Assembly (NCBI RefSeq): GCF_009664975.1
Contig: NZ_WJXB01000013.1
Location: forward strand, 62,001 to 126,000
DNA: 64,000 nt
From: Paenibacillus monticola
Lineage (GTDB): Bacteria; Bacillota; Bacilli; Paenibacillales; Paenibacillaceae
Direction of reading: 5' to 3'
Shown one piece after another: positions 45,086 to 54,453 of the stretch. The notes beneath the pieces were generated by a model. It saw nothing but the letters and a program-made list of their open reading frames with translations, was not told the DNA's origin and ran no database searches. Both the position numbers and the translations under genes were made by a program. The number at the start of each line of letters is the position of its first letter. Position 1 is the stretch's first letter.

Positions 45086-46213
45086 TTATCTTCCCTTCAA
45101 ATGCAGATAACGGTAACCTTCTTTAAGATTAATGCAATTTAAAAACACCTCCTTTCTGATCTCATGTAATGACATTTCCGGATGCTCAGTCATCAATAAT
45201 GCTACTGCTCCAGAAACTACAGCTGCAGACATAGATGTTCCGGAAAATGGTGAATAAAGGAGTGAACTTGAATATCCACCCTCTCCCTTATAGTAAATAT
45301 CGCTTTGAAGCGAGAGGATGTGATAACCAGGTGCAACTAAATCTGGCTTTGCTACACCTTCAGGAGATGTCCATGAACTAGAAAAACTCGCTACACTATA
45401 GTTGGAATCGTTCCTATATTCCGACTCCTGAATAGCTCCTACAGCGACAACTGATGGGCTGATTGCCGGAGAATACATCGTTTGAGACATCTCTTCTTTT
45501 CCATTACCAACAGATGTAACAATGAATATTCCTGACTCATACGCTTTATCTGCTAATGCTGCGATATCATCATAGCCATCTGTCGGCAATCCGATAGAGA
45601 TATTTAAAATCTTGATATTATATCGCTCCTTATTTTCAATCACCCAGTTTATTCCGTCCAGCAAGGCTTTTTTAGAGGCCTTGCCTTCAAAATTTAAAAC
45701 TTTAATAGCAACAAAGTGCACGAAAGGAGCAATACCACTATATGTACCTGATGATTGTGAGCCGTTACCCCCAATAATTCCAGCAATGGCCGTCCCATGA
45801 CCGTTATCATCATATGGCTCTTCTAACCCATTTACCATATCTTTAAAGGCAACTATCCGGTTATTCGGGCTGGTTAAATCCTGATGTGGGTAGATTCCAC
45901 TATCCAAAATTGCGACCGTAATAGGATTCTGTTTCTTTTGTTTATCTTCTAAAATATTACCAACTCCGACCATTTTCTTAACATTATTAAGTGTTAAAAA
46001 TCCAATGTTATCCGAAGTTTGTTTAGACTCAGCTTCTTTCTCGTCCATTTCTCTCTCAACGCAGTTGATATTTTTACTAGAAACAAATGCATTGTCTGAT
46101 ACAAGTATTTCCTCGTCCGCAGGTTCAAGATATGGATGATAGGAGTATGATATAATAAAAAGTAGAACGAACAGGCATATCAAAAAAAACATTCGAAAAA
46201 GTGAATTCTTCAT
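45086..46213 (-). CDS. Membrane-anchored S8 (subtilisin-like) serine protease
   Basis: 375 residues from ATG 46211-46213 (AAGGA eight bases upstream; a TTG seven codons earlier is less likely). N-terminal membrane helix (about 5-23) without a clear lipobox, then a short pro-like region, then an S8 domain with the full triad: Asp104 (AILDSGIYPHQDL), His139 (DDNGHGTAIAG), Ser327 (FSGTSMSAAVV), and oxyanion Asn237 (SVGNG). The enzyme should act outside the membrane. It heads a cassette of unknown exported proteins, some of which may be its substrates or partners. Confidence 0.92.
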   Translation of the reverse strand: MKNSLFRMFFLICLFVLLFIISYSYHPYLEPADEEILVSDNAFVSSKNINCVEREMDEKEAESKQTSDNIGFLTLNNVKKMVGVGNILEDKQKKQNPITVAILDSGIYPHQDLTSPNNRIVAFKDMVNGLEEPYDDNGHGTAIAGIIGGNGSQSSGTYSGIAPFVHFVAIKVLNFEGKASKKALLDGINWVIENKERYNIKILNISIGLPTDGYDDIAALADKAYESGIFIVTSVGNGKEEMSQTMYSPAISPSVVAVGAIQESEYRNDSNYSVASFSSSWTSPEGVAKPDLVAPGYHILSLQSDIYYKGEGGYSSSLLYSPFSGTSMSAAVVSGAVALLMTEHPEMSLHEIRKEVFLNCINLKEGYRYLHLKGR

Positions 46214-46484
46214 AACTTCATTCCTTAACTCCAATAATATAAAAATTTACAATAAATTTTAAATTTTAATCTAATACCATAATTTAACTTTTTTTGCTTT
46301 TTATACCATTATATTCGAACATTCCCAAATTGGCAACCCAATATATTACTTTTTTTATTAGGATACACTTACTAGGATTATTGGTAACGAGGAATTCTAT
46401 CGAAACCTGCTGCTTTCAAGAGAAAATTATATTGCCTTAAAAATAAAGCTTCGTCGTTTTCTCGAAGGAACAGGTACCCTCTAT

Positions 46485-46512
46485 AAAAGGACGGCGAAAC
46501 CGTTTCTTCTTG
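46485..46512 (-). repeat. Intergenic repeat family R2, copy 3 (inverted)
   Basis: AAAAGGACGGCGAAACCGTT followed by TCTTCTTG is the reverse complement form of the repeats at 3594 and 13755. Confidence 0.55.
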
Positions 46513-46527
46513 GACCAGCACCCACAC

Positions 46528-46567
46528 AAAAACAAGCAAGATCAGGAATTAACCTGAATCTTGCTTG
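46528..46567 (-). terminator. Terminator after the amino-acid permease gene
   Basis: CAAGCAAGATCAGG pairs with CCTGAATCTTGCTTG (one bulge); on the minus strand it is followed by TTTTTGTG. It lies 36 bases after the permease stop codon. Confidence 0.85.
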
Positions 46568-46602
46568 ATGGGCTCACTATATTTCAACTTGTTGTTCTTC
46601 CT

Positions 46603-47970
46603 CTACTCTTCAACCTTCTGCCGTTTCCCTATGCCAAAGACATAATAACCCACAATCACAATCAGGAGGAACGTAGCCCCGACAATTAATGACGTATGCG
46701 TATCCGGGTTGAACCACATTCCAACCAACACCAGCGACAAGAAAATGATCGTGATGTAGTTGCTGACAGGGAAGAACAAAGACTTAAAGGGATGATCCTT
46801 CATCTCATCCTTCCGTGCCTTCCTGAATCTAAATTGACTGAAGGCCAAGGCTAGCCACGGCACCATCCCCGGAAGGATACTGGCACTGTAAATATACAGA
46901 AACAGCTTGGAGTCAGGCGCGATGTAATTAAATAAGACGCCCAATAACAGCAAGGATATGGTGGTAATGATACTATTTCGGGGGACACCGCTCTTCGATA
47001 CTTTCCCGAAAAACTTAGGGGCTTGTCCATTTTTGGCCAAAGTATAGAGCATTCTCCCCGCACTGTAAATCCCGCTGTTGCAGCCCGACATCGCAGCCGT
47101 GAGCACCACAAAATTGATGATGCCTGCAGCGGCAACAATACCTACCTTGGCAAAGGTCAGCACGAAGGGACTGCCGGTCTCGCCCACTTGGTTCCACGGA
47201 TAAATGGTGACAATGATAAAGATAGCACCCACGTAGAAAATTAATATGCGCCAGATAATATTTTTGATCGCTTTTTGCAAAGTGACTTTAGGATTCTCCG
47301 CTTCACCAGCTGTAATCCCAACTAACTCTATTCCCTGATAGGCAGCCGTCACGATACAGAGGGCAAACAGAAACCCCTTCAAACCACCCGCGAAAAAACC
47401 GCCATGGCTATACAGGTTCGAGAGACCAATCGGCACCCCGCCATTCCCTAAGCCGAAGAAAATCATCCCTGTTCCCACAACCAGCATAACGCCAATGGCG
47501 ACAACCTTGATCATGGCAAACCAAAACTCAAATTCCCCATAAAATTTCACTGCCGCTAAATTAGCTGCCGCAATAATTCCCACACCCGCCAGAGCAGGCA
47601 GCCATTGCGGAATGTTCGGGAACCAATAGCCCACATAGATTCCAATCGCCGTAACTTCCGCCATCCCTACCGTAACCCACAGAAACCAATAGCTCCAAGC
47701 AGTCAAGAAACCGGCCAATGGATGAATATACTTATGAGCAAACGTTGCAAAGGAGCCCGTCACTGGTTCAAGAACCAGCATTTCTCCCATGATTCTCATT
47801 ACAAAAAACATAATAATCCCAGCCAACAGATACGCCAGCAGCACAGAAGGTCCAGCCCATTGGATGGTACTTGCCGAGCCCATGAACAAGCCTACACCGA
47901 TGGTGCCTCCAAGTGCGATCAGTTCAATATGCCGCGCCTTAAGTCCTCTAGTTAGTTGTTTTTCTTCCAA
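46603..47970 (-). CDS. Amino-acid permease (APC superfamily, AAT family)
   Basis: 455 residues from a TTG start at 47968-47970, chosen because AAGGGAG is seven bases upstream and the family begins LEEKQLTRGLKARHIELIALGGTIGVGLFMGSAS. Twelve membrane segments. The GGTIGVGLF motif (helix 1) and GVVELVGITAGE-type segment GIELVGITAGEAENPK (about 214-229) are family hallmarks. Related proteins import amino acids with protons. Specificity is not readable. Monocistronic. Confidence 0.92.
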   Translation of the reverse strand: MEEKQLTRGLKARHIELIALGGTIGVGLFMGSASTIQWAGPSVLLAYLLAGIIMFFVMRIMGEMLVLEPVTGSFATFAHKYIHPLAGFLTAWSYWFLWVTVGMAEVTAIGIYVGYWFPNIPQWLPALAGVGIIAAANLAAVKFYGEFEFWFAMIKVVAIGVMLVVGTGMIFFGLGNGGVPIGLSNLYSHGGFFAGGLKGFLFALCIVTAAYQGIELVGITAGEAENPKVTLQKAIKNIIWRILIFYVGAIFIIVTIYPWNQVGETGSPFVLTFAKVGIVAAAGIINFVVLTAAMSGCNSGIYSAGRMLYTLAKNGQAPKFFGKVSKSGVPRNSIITTISLLLLGVLFNYIAPDSKLFLYIYSASILPGMVPWLALAFSQFRFRKARKDEMKDHPFKSLFFPVSNYITIIFLSLVLVGMWFNPDTHTSLIVGATFLLIVIVGYYVFGIGKRQKVEE

Positions 47971-48154
47971 AAAAACGCTCCCTTTCGTATGTGTAACACC
48001 TATCATAATATGTAAGTATATCAGACTGCTGTGACATTCATTAACGCATTGCAGAATTACTCCATGGAATCAGGTATAAGTTTACTTTATTTGCAACTTT
48101 TTGGAAAATAAAACGTCTATATTGAAACAAGCAGCCCTAAGGAGGACAACTGAA

Positions 48155-49954
48155 ATGTTACATATATTCAAAGTCAGCAGATGGGTCAGTCTGACCGTTG
48201 CAGCATTTATATTGACAACCCCCATCACACTTTACGCCGCGGGTACGGAACCTGCCCAGCCTGTCAACACGAGCACTGTGCTGCCGGTCAGCGCGAGCGA
48301 GCGTCTGGTGCTTGATCCCGGGTTTGGCTATCAGAGCATTTGGGAACCGCTTGCCAAACAGCTGTACGCCAAAAGTCCGGTGAAGGCATATCTGCCGACC
48401 CGCTTGCCAGACTCTGATTGGAATTATTACGCAATAACAAGCAACTTTCTGGAGGACGGATACAAAATTGATGTTCATAAAAGTGCTCTGCTTCCTTCTG
48501 CGGGAAGCACTTTGCCTTCCTCCACTACGTCAACTAATTTCGGCCCTCTTCTATTCAGTCTCTCTGCCGGGAAAGCATCGACACAAGGAACCGGCACTAT
48601 TCTTCTACAGCAAAAGGGAGGCTGGAATTTCTATGCCGACGCAGCGGCCGCTGGGAAAGAGACTGACAAGCAGCAGCTAATTCAGGCTTTTGCTGGCGCA
48701 ACCAAATTCAGCGTTCCGTTCACTGATGCCAAAGGCACGGTCCAGGTAACCGGCTCTGGTACAGACAGAGTTTACTCCGCCTATTGGACTTATGACAACA
48801 AGACAGGGTATACATTCGAGAGCAGAACTTCCCTAGCCGACTTTATCTCCCTGTTATACAGCTTCAGACCTGTTATTAATCTACTGAACAGCACCGATGT
48901 GATATTGCTTCCACTGGAGCAAGAGTGGCTTATGGGCATAGGTCGGACCACCGCCTTCCATTCCAAAATGAACCAAAGAACCACGCTGAGCAGTGCACCT
49001 GCAATCATCAAAGGTTCCGTTTACCTGCCGCTTAAGAATATCGTGCAGTTTATACAAGGGAATATGCAGTATGTTCCCGCCGAGAACACCATTTACTTCT
49101 CGGAGAACGGATATGTCAATCCATTGAAGCTGAATTTGAAGACGGGTGCCGTCTATAGCCAATCCAAGAAGGTAGCCACTATCTCTGTTCAAAATAAAGG
49201 CGGTACTGTTATGGTTCCGTTAAGCTTGTTACGAGATCAGTTCGGTTTGAAGCTTAGCTACAACAGTAGTGACAAGAAGGTGCTTCTACAATATAGTAGC
49301 TGGTTCGCAAATTATCGTGCTCAGGAAAAAGCGACCAAATCTGAAGCTACCCTTACTGTACTAAGTCAAGGAGGACCCCCGTTTATATATGAGAACAGCA
49401 GACTCGGTTCGACAGACTCATGGACCTATCTGGGAAATAAGCCTCCACAAGGGTATAATTCGTTAAAATATACACTTTATGAGGTTACCATCCCGTTGCT
49501 TCCCGGAGCTAACGCATTCGTATATCGAGATCATGCGAATAAAACTATGATTGATTCCATCCCAATTACTGCTGAATTGTCTCCAGCAGATATTCCCTTT
49601 GCCCGCAGTGGCAATGTGCTATACGATGCACTGAAGATGGATCTTAAGCTGACTTCGAATGACAGCAAAGTCTGGCCGTCCGGTTATGCCGAAGCCTCTT
49701 CCTACGTCGATCTCAGTGGTACTATTCTGCCGGGCAGCTCCGATTTCGCTTCACTGCGTTTAACTTACCATAAGGTTAATGGCGTAGAGAGCGCCCCGGT
49801 CTCGTTTCCCGTGGCTGATAATGGCAGCTTCGCCTACCGTTTCAAGCCGGATAAAGGCCCCGGTACGTATGTGGCTACCGTCTACAACCCGCCGAAATCG
49901 CTACCCAAAGGCGATCTGGCCGGAATTGCTTCCTTTATCGTTGAAATTAAATAG
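48155..49954 (+). CDS. Secreted stalk-domain (copper amine oxidase N-terminal-like) protein
   Basis: 599 residues from ATG 48155 (AAGGAGGA nine bases upstream). Signal peptide (about 1-32, ending YAAG). The central region (about 275-400) is a copper-amine-oxidase-N1-like stalk domain: IKGSVYLPLKNIVQFIQGNMQYVPAENTIYFSENG and a second half MVPLSLLRDQFGLKLSYNSSDKKVLLQY. The remaining C-terminal domains are beta-rich. Despite the name no oxidase part is present. Such proteins are common on Paenibacillus surfaces; function unknown. Monocistronic. Confidence 0.85.
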   Translation: MLHIFKVSRWVSLTVAAFILTTPITLYAAGTEPAQPVNTSTVLPVSASERLVLDPGFGYQSIWEPLAKQLYAKSPVKAYLPTRLPDSDWNYYAITSNFLEDGYKIDVHKSALLPSAGSTLPSSTTSTNFGPLLFSLSAGKASTQGTGTILLQQKGGWNFYADAAAAGKETDKQQLIQAFAGATKFSVPFTDAKGTVQVTGSGTDRVYSAYWTYDNKTGYTFESRTSLADFISLLYSFRPVINLLNSTDVILLPLEQEWLMGIGRTTAFHSKMNQRTTLSSAPAIIKGSVYLPLKNIVQFIQGNMQYVPAENTIYFSENGYVNPLKLNLKTGAVYSQSKKVATISVQNKGGTVMVPLSLLRDQFGLKLSYNSSDKKVLLQYSSWFANYRAQEKATKSEATLTVLSQGGPPFIYENSRLGSTDSWTYLGNKPPQGYNSLKYTLYEVTIPLLPGANAFVYRDHANKTMIDSIPITAELSPADIPFARSGNVLYDALKMDLKLTSNDSKVWPSGYAEASSYVDLSGTILPGSSDFASLRLTYHKVNGVESAPVSFPVADNGSFAYRFKPDKGPGTYVATVYNPPKSLPKGDLAGIASFIVEIK

Positions 49955-49970
49955 ATCTCTGAAGCATAAG

Positions 49971-50048
49971 AACCCGAACAATTGAAATCTTAATTGTTTG
50001 GGATCTTTGCTTGAAGCTGGACTATAATATTTGTATTTTCTACATACC
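49971..50048 (+). repeat. 78-bp hairpin-containing repeat family R3, copy 1
   Basis: The hairpin CCCGAACAATT / AATTGTTTGGG is followed by a conserved block that includes GGACTATAA and TTGTATTTTCTACATACC. It matches 53942-54019 at 66 of 78 positions without gaps. It lies 17 bases after the stalk-protein gene and may act as its terminator. Confidence 0.75.
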
Positions 50049-50144
50049 ATTGTCTGATATATTGTACTTATTGGACGCTGTGAAGCGCTTGTAATACTCG
50101 TCTATTCAAGCGTCGGCTAATCTCCCGGAAGGGAGGTGAGGCCA

Positions 50145-50372
50145 ATGGAGGTTTATCAAGCGTTGTCATTGATGTTCATGTTCGGCAAGTTCATTATTGC
50201 TTTGCTGAATTACTCAAAAAGAAATAGACCGCCCTGTCGCAAGGATTCGGTCTATCTCTTGACTGCTATTCCGAAAGCCGCCGCCCTTAAAAGCGGCTAT
50301 TCTTCTGACACTATACCAAAAAACCATTACAAGTACTTTGCAGTAATTGACTCCTTGCAGTCTCTCAAGTGA
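50145..50372 (+). CDS. Holin-like type I toxin ORF, probably frameshifted
   Basis: ATG 50145 behind GGGAGGTG. The product starts MEVYQALSLMFMFGKFIIAL followed by LNYSKRN, the signature of the small putative holin-like toxins (Hol_Tox, about 30 residues: MxVYxALxLMxxFGxFIIxLL). Those end in a short Lys-rich tail. Here the frame instead runs on to 75 residues and overlaps the UvrA-like gene end. In the next frame the sequence reads CTC AAA AAG AAA TAG at 50216-50230, so losing one base near 50212 would explain the lost stop. Hairpins AGACCG/CGGTCT and GCCGC/GCGGC follow, as in such loci. Confidence 0.6.
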   Translation: MEVYQALSLMFMFGKFIIALLNYSKRNRPPCRKDSVYLLTAIPKAAALKSGYSSDTIPKNHYKYFAVIDSLQSLK

Positions 50373-52564
50373 TACGGTGTTCCTTCAAAAAGAATTTGAC
50401 CCCCTCGACTACCTCCCTCAACACCCACATCGATGATCCAATCGGCGTTACGAATGACATCAAGGTTGTGTTCTATAACAATAACCGTGTTACCCTTATC
50501 CACAAGATGGTTAATGATTGTCAATATGCTCGTAATATCAGACATATGCAATCCGGTTGTAGGCTCGTCCATGATATAGATGTTGCCCTTTTTACTTAAT
50601 TCCTTAGCCAACTTTAAACGTTGACATTCTCCACCGGATAAGGTGTCTAAGGGTTGTCCCAGCGTCATATAATATAGGCCGACATCTACAATATGCGTTA
50701 GTTTTTTGATTATTTCTTTTTGTGTAAAAAAATCAACAGCTTCAGCAACTGTCATTGCAAGCACATCTACGATCGACTTACCATTAAACTTATACTCTAA
50801 TACCTCAACCTTAAACCTTTTGCCACTGCATTCTTCACAAACCGTTTCAACCGAATCCATAAAGGAAAGATCTGTTTCGATGTAACCGCGCCCTTTACAT
50901 GCCTCACATGCTCCTTCTGAATTATAGCTGAACAACCCGGCACTCACCTTATTTTCACCCGCAAACAATTTGCGAATTTCATCCATAATTCCAGTAAAGG
51001 TCGCTGGATTAGAGCGTAAATTTGCGCTTACAGCCGACTGGTCGATAATAATTGCATCTTTATATTCCTTAGCAAAGACACTATTAACAAGTGAAGATTT
51101 ACCAGATCCGGCAACGCCTGTGACAACCGTAAATATGCCTTTAGGTATTCTTAAACTTACGTTTTTTAAATTGTGCAAGCTGCTTTTTTGAGTTTCAAAA
51201 AAATCATTGCTTGTCCTTGTTTTACTCTTGATTGGCAAGCTCCTGCCTATATATTCTCCTGTTAACGTCTTGGTGTTTAAAAGGTCGTTATAGGAGCCCT
51301 CAAACATAATTCTTCCACCGTCAGTTCCTGCCTTTGGACCCACGTCAACGATATGATCAGCAATCTTTATAACATCAGGGTCATGCTCAACTACAATTAC
51401 CGTGTTGCCTTTATCCCTTAACTTGCACAACAATTCATTAAGCCTATGAACATCTCTGGGGTGTAACCCGATACTGGGTTCATCAAATATATACACAACA
51501 TCCGTTAAGCTGCTTGTGAGGTGTTTAACCATTTTCACACGTTGCGACTCTCCGCCAGATAAGGTTGAAGTTTCCCTGTCCAGACTCACATAATCAAGCC
51601 CTATATGAATTAGATCATTCAATCGCTCAGAAAGGTTATCAACAATAGGTTTTAAGTTCTGGTCCTTGATTTTCCCCACTAGTTCTAGGAGCGAATCAAC
51701 CTGCATAGAAGTTAAATCTGCAATGGAGTAACCCATGATTTTTGAAGATAATACCGTTTCATTATATCGTTTGCCACAGCAATCATTGCATTGTTTTTCA
51801 GTTACAAATGGGGCTATTTTCTTTTTGGACGCCTCTGATTTTTCGCCCTCCGTTTTGATGTTTTGTCTGATAAATCTCTCGACAAGGCCCTCATAAGTCG
51901 AATTCATACCCTCAACAATAGCTGATTTCACTTTTTCTGGTTTACAATACACAAGCTTATCGTATTCCTCTTTCGAATAGGCCTTGATTTTTTTATCACC
52001 ATCAAAATAACCGGTAGCTGCATACATCTTCCACTGCCAAGTACCCACTGAAAAACCCGGCAACAAAATCGCACCTTCATTTAATGATTTTTCATGATCC
52101 AGCGCTTTGTTCAAATCCAATGTAACCATCCTGCCAATACCTTCGCAAGTCTTACACATTCCGTTGGGGTCATTAAAGGAGAAATAATGGGAAGGTCCTA
52201 TATGTGGTTGCCCGTTCCGTGAAAATAATAGTCTGATTATTGGATTGATATCCGTGATTGTACCCAGTGTCGAGCGTGAGTTACCGCCTATTCTCTTTTG
52301 AGCCACAATAATTGCCAAGGATAGGTTCTCAATGGTGTCAACTTCCGCATGACTATATTTAGGCATAAACCCTTGTATAAATTTGCTAAAGGTTTCATTC
52401 AACTGCCTTCCTGATTCTTGGGCAATGGTATCAAACACGATCGATGATTTACCAGACCCGGACACTCCAGTGAAAATTGTGATCTTCTTTTTAGGTATTT
52501 TCAAACTGATATTCTTTAAGTTATTCGCACGTGCACCTACTATTTCAATATATGCATGTTCCAT
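50327..52564 (-). CDS. Short UvrA paralogue (UvrA2/drug-resistance type ATPase)
   Basis: 745 residues from ATG 52562-52564 (AAGGAG upstream); full UvrA is about 940-960. Two ABC modules: Walker A FTGVSGSGKSSIVFD (about 32-46) and VTGVAGSGKSSLVN (about 480-493); signatures TLSGGESQRVKM and TLSGGECQRLKLAKEL; Walker B YIFDEPSIGLHP and YIMDEPTTGLHM. Cys pairs CKTCEG, CNDCCGKRY, CEACKGRGY and CEECSGKRF mark the zinc modules. The shortening suggests loss of the UvrB-binding/insertion region, as in UvrA2 and DrrC proteins linked to resistance to DNA-binding compounds. Substrate inferred only. Confidence 0.88.
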   Translation of the reverse strand: MEHAYIEIVGARANNLKNISLKIPKKKITIFTGVSGSGKSSIVFDTIAQESGRQLNETFSKFIQGFMPKYSHAEVDTIENLSLAIIVAQKRIGGNSRSTLGTITDINPIIRLLFSRNGQPHIGPSHYFSFNDPNGMCKTCEGIGRMVTLDLNKALDHEKSLNEGAILLPGFSVGTWQWKMYAATGYFDGDKKIKAYSKEEYDKLVYCKPEKVKSAIVEGMNSTYEGLVERFIRQNIKTEGEKSEASKKKIAPFVTEKQCNDCCGKRYNETVLSSKIMGYSIADLTSMQVDSLLELVGKIKDQNLKPIVDNLSERLNDLIHIGLDYVSLDRETSTLSGGESQRVKMVKHLTSSLTDVVYIFDEPSIGLHPRDVHRLNELLCKLRDKGNTVIVVEHDPDVIKIADHIVDVGPKAGTDGGRIMFEGSYNDLLNTKTLTGEYIGRSLPIKSKTRTSNDFFETQKSSLHNLKNVSLRIPKGIFTVVTGVAGSGKSSLVNSVFAKEYKDAIIIDQSAVSANLRSNPATFTGIMDEIRKLFAGENKVSAGLFSYNSEGACEACKGRGYIETDLSFMDSVETVCEECSGKRFKVEVLEYKFNGKSIVDVLAMTVAEAVDFFTQKEIIKKLTHIVDVGLYYMTLGQPLDTLSGGECQRLKLAKELSKKGNIYIMDEPTTGLHMSDITSILTIINHLVDKGNTVIVIEHNLDVIRNADWIIDVGVEGGSRGGQILFEGTPYHLRDCKESITAKYL

Positions 52565-52808
52565 ATTTGTCTCCTTCTTCAATTTATTCAAGCTCTATCT
52601 CTATAGATTAAACTTAGGATCTACTCTTCGGGTTTACTGTTATCATAACCATCTGCCACCCTGAATTCAAACGACATCACACTGGCCGATGACGAGGTGG
52701 ATTCATATCATTTCGGCGGTGAAGAAATGTAGTATTCATGAAACCTCTAGCGTTGTAGAAAGTATAATAGTCTATGAAATAAAACAAATTAGGTAAGAGG
52801 TGTATCCG

Positions 52809-53795
52809 ATGAAGGAGCAGTATACAGCAAGGCTTGAATTGTTTGCTGATAACGCGCAGAGGATTAAAAAGGCGTTTGTCTGGCAAAATGCCATGGTCAA
52901 TCGATTGGCTGCATTACTGTACACGGCAGAGAACAAAATCGCGGATGATGGGGCGATTCGCGAGAGCTTTGAGCTTATTAAGGAGAATACCGGACTTTTT
53001 TCTTCCTTTAGGGGGACTTCGGCAATCAGCATCGCTACCCTGCTGTCTCTTTCTACGGATAGACAAACGCAGCTAGCACACACGCTTGCCGTCTATGACA
53101 TGATGAAGAATGCCAAATTCAGAGCCTCTGATTATCTCGTCGTTTCCGCCTATCAGATCGCCGCTAATACTGGACCAGATCAATATCTGCTTACTGTAGA
53201 GCGGGCAAAAGCATTCTATGACGGCATGAAAGCTCACCACCGTTTCCTTACGGGACAGGACGACTATATCTTTGCCGCAATGCTTGGCCTTTCCGATGTC
53301 GATATTCATAGCGGTGTGGAGAGCATGGAGCAGCTCTATGTGGCTCTGAAGCCCGAATTCCTATCCGGGAACAGCGTGCAAGCCCTGACACAGGTGCTGG
53401 TTCTTGGAAATGAAGCGTCACACGCGGCAGCCCGCGTACTTGAATTACGCGATGCCTTCCGTTCAGGGGGAATTCGGCTGGACAAAGAATATACCCTTCC
53501 TTCGCTTGGCGTACTATCATTACTCCCCTGTGACAGGGGAACTCTGGTTAGCGATGTCTCAGATACTTATGATTTTTTGCGTACCCAAAAAGGCCTCGGG
53601 AATTGGTCCATTACCACACAGGAATTACTGCTGCTGTCAGCTGCGCTGGTAGCCTTCAAATCTGTAGATGATATCAAAAGCGGCATTCTTACCGCAACGC
53701 TCTCCACCAGTATTACCAATATTGTCATTGCGCAGCAGACCGCAATTGCCGCAGCAGCCGCTGCATCGGCTGCCGCAGCTTCCACTTCGAATTAA
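52809..53795 (+). CDS. DUF4003 family protein
   Basis: 328 residues from ATG 52809 (AGAGGTG six bases upstream; a GTG three codons earlier is less likely). All-helical soluble protein, KEQYTARLELFADNAQRIKKAFVWQNAMVNRLAALLYTAENK at its start and FLTGQDDYIFAAMLGLSDVD (about 143-162) in the middle, both typical of DUF4003. An Ala-rich C-terminal tail ends it. Function unknown; no neighbour explains it. Confidence 0.85.
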   Translation: MKEQYTARLELFADNAQRIKKAFVWQNAMVNRLAALLYTAENKIADDGAIRESFELIKENTGLFSSFRGTSAISIATLLSLSTDRQTQLAHTLAVYDMMKNAKFRASDYLVVSAYQIAANTGPDQYLLTVERAKAFYDGMKAHHRFLTGQDDYIFAAMLGLSDVDIHSGVESMEQLYVALKPEFLSGNSVQALTQVLVLGNEASHAAARVLELRDAFRSGGIRLDKEYTLPSLGVLSLLPCDRGTLVSDVSDTYDFLRTQKGLGNWSITTQELLLLSAALVAFKSVDDIKSGILTATLSTSITNIVIAQQTAIAAAAAASAAAASTSN

Positions 53796-53941
53796 CACTT
53801 AAGCGAATATAATTTCTCTTTCTACAATTACTTCCTGACTACTAAGAACACACAGCATTCCACATGCCTTGAGTGTACAAAAAAGATGCCGCTAATAAGT
53901 TCGATCAGATCATCCCATTTAAAATCAGAACGAAACATAAA

Positions 53942-54019
53942 AACCCGAACCATTAAAATCTCAATGGTTCGGGTTCTGTGCTTAAAGACGGACTATAACA
54001 GTTGTATTTTCTACATACC
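53942..54019 (+). repeat. 78-bp hairpin-containing repeat family R3, copy 2
   Basis: The perfect hairpin AACCCGAACCATT / AATGGTTCGGGTT is followed by the same downstream block as copy 1 (GGACTATAA, TTGTATTTTCTACATACC). The 146 bases between the DUF4003 gene and this repeat hold nothing I recognise. Confidence 0.75.
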
Positions 54020-54111
54020 TTTAAACCAATTTCATTTCAGCATCACTACCGCTTCCACATGCACCGTATACCTAAACGAAAGATGTCACTGCTACAACAG
54101 CAAGTGAAGGG

Positions 54112-54453
54112 CTACAGGAAATCTGCACGTGCTGGTGTAAAGGCATCCAGCAGGATAGCATTATCCTCCAGTGGGATGCAGCCATGGAGAACATTGGATG
54201 GAAAATGAATACTGTCGCCTTCTTTGACGATTTGTACATCTTTTGTTTCACCATCATCGATCATAAACTGAAAACTTCCCTGCATTACATAAGTAACCTG
54301 TTCATGAACATGCTTGTGCAGCGGGATTTCCCCTTCTCCAGCTTTCGCAAACATCACTTTAGCATACATAATCTGATCGCTGTGGGCCAGCACTTTACGA
54401 GTTGTATTGCTGTCGACTGTATCGAGTTGAATATCTTGGTCTTTAAAGAACAT
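54112..54453 (-). CDS. Cupin-domain protein
   Basis: 113 residues, a single cupin barrel: GEGEIPLHKHVHEQVTYVMQGSFQFMIDDGETKDV (about 36-70) gives the metal-binding His, His, Glu set, and FPSNVLHGCIPLEDNAILLDAFTPARADFL closes the barrel with the second motif. Small cupins of this type may be sugar isomerases, dioxygenases or binding proteins. One of the two 16-bp operators lies upstream at 54586-54601, so it probably belongs to the same regulon as the PTS permease at 54601. Confidence 0.85.
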   Translation of the reverse strand: MFFKDQDIQLDTVDSNTTRKVLAHSDQIMYAKVMFAKAGEGEIPLHKHVHEQVTYVMQGSFQFMIDDGETKDVQIVKEGDSIHFPSNVLHGCIPLEDNAILLDAFTPARADFL

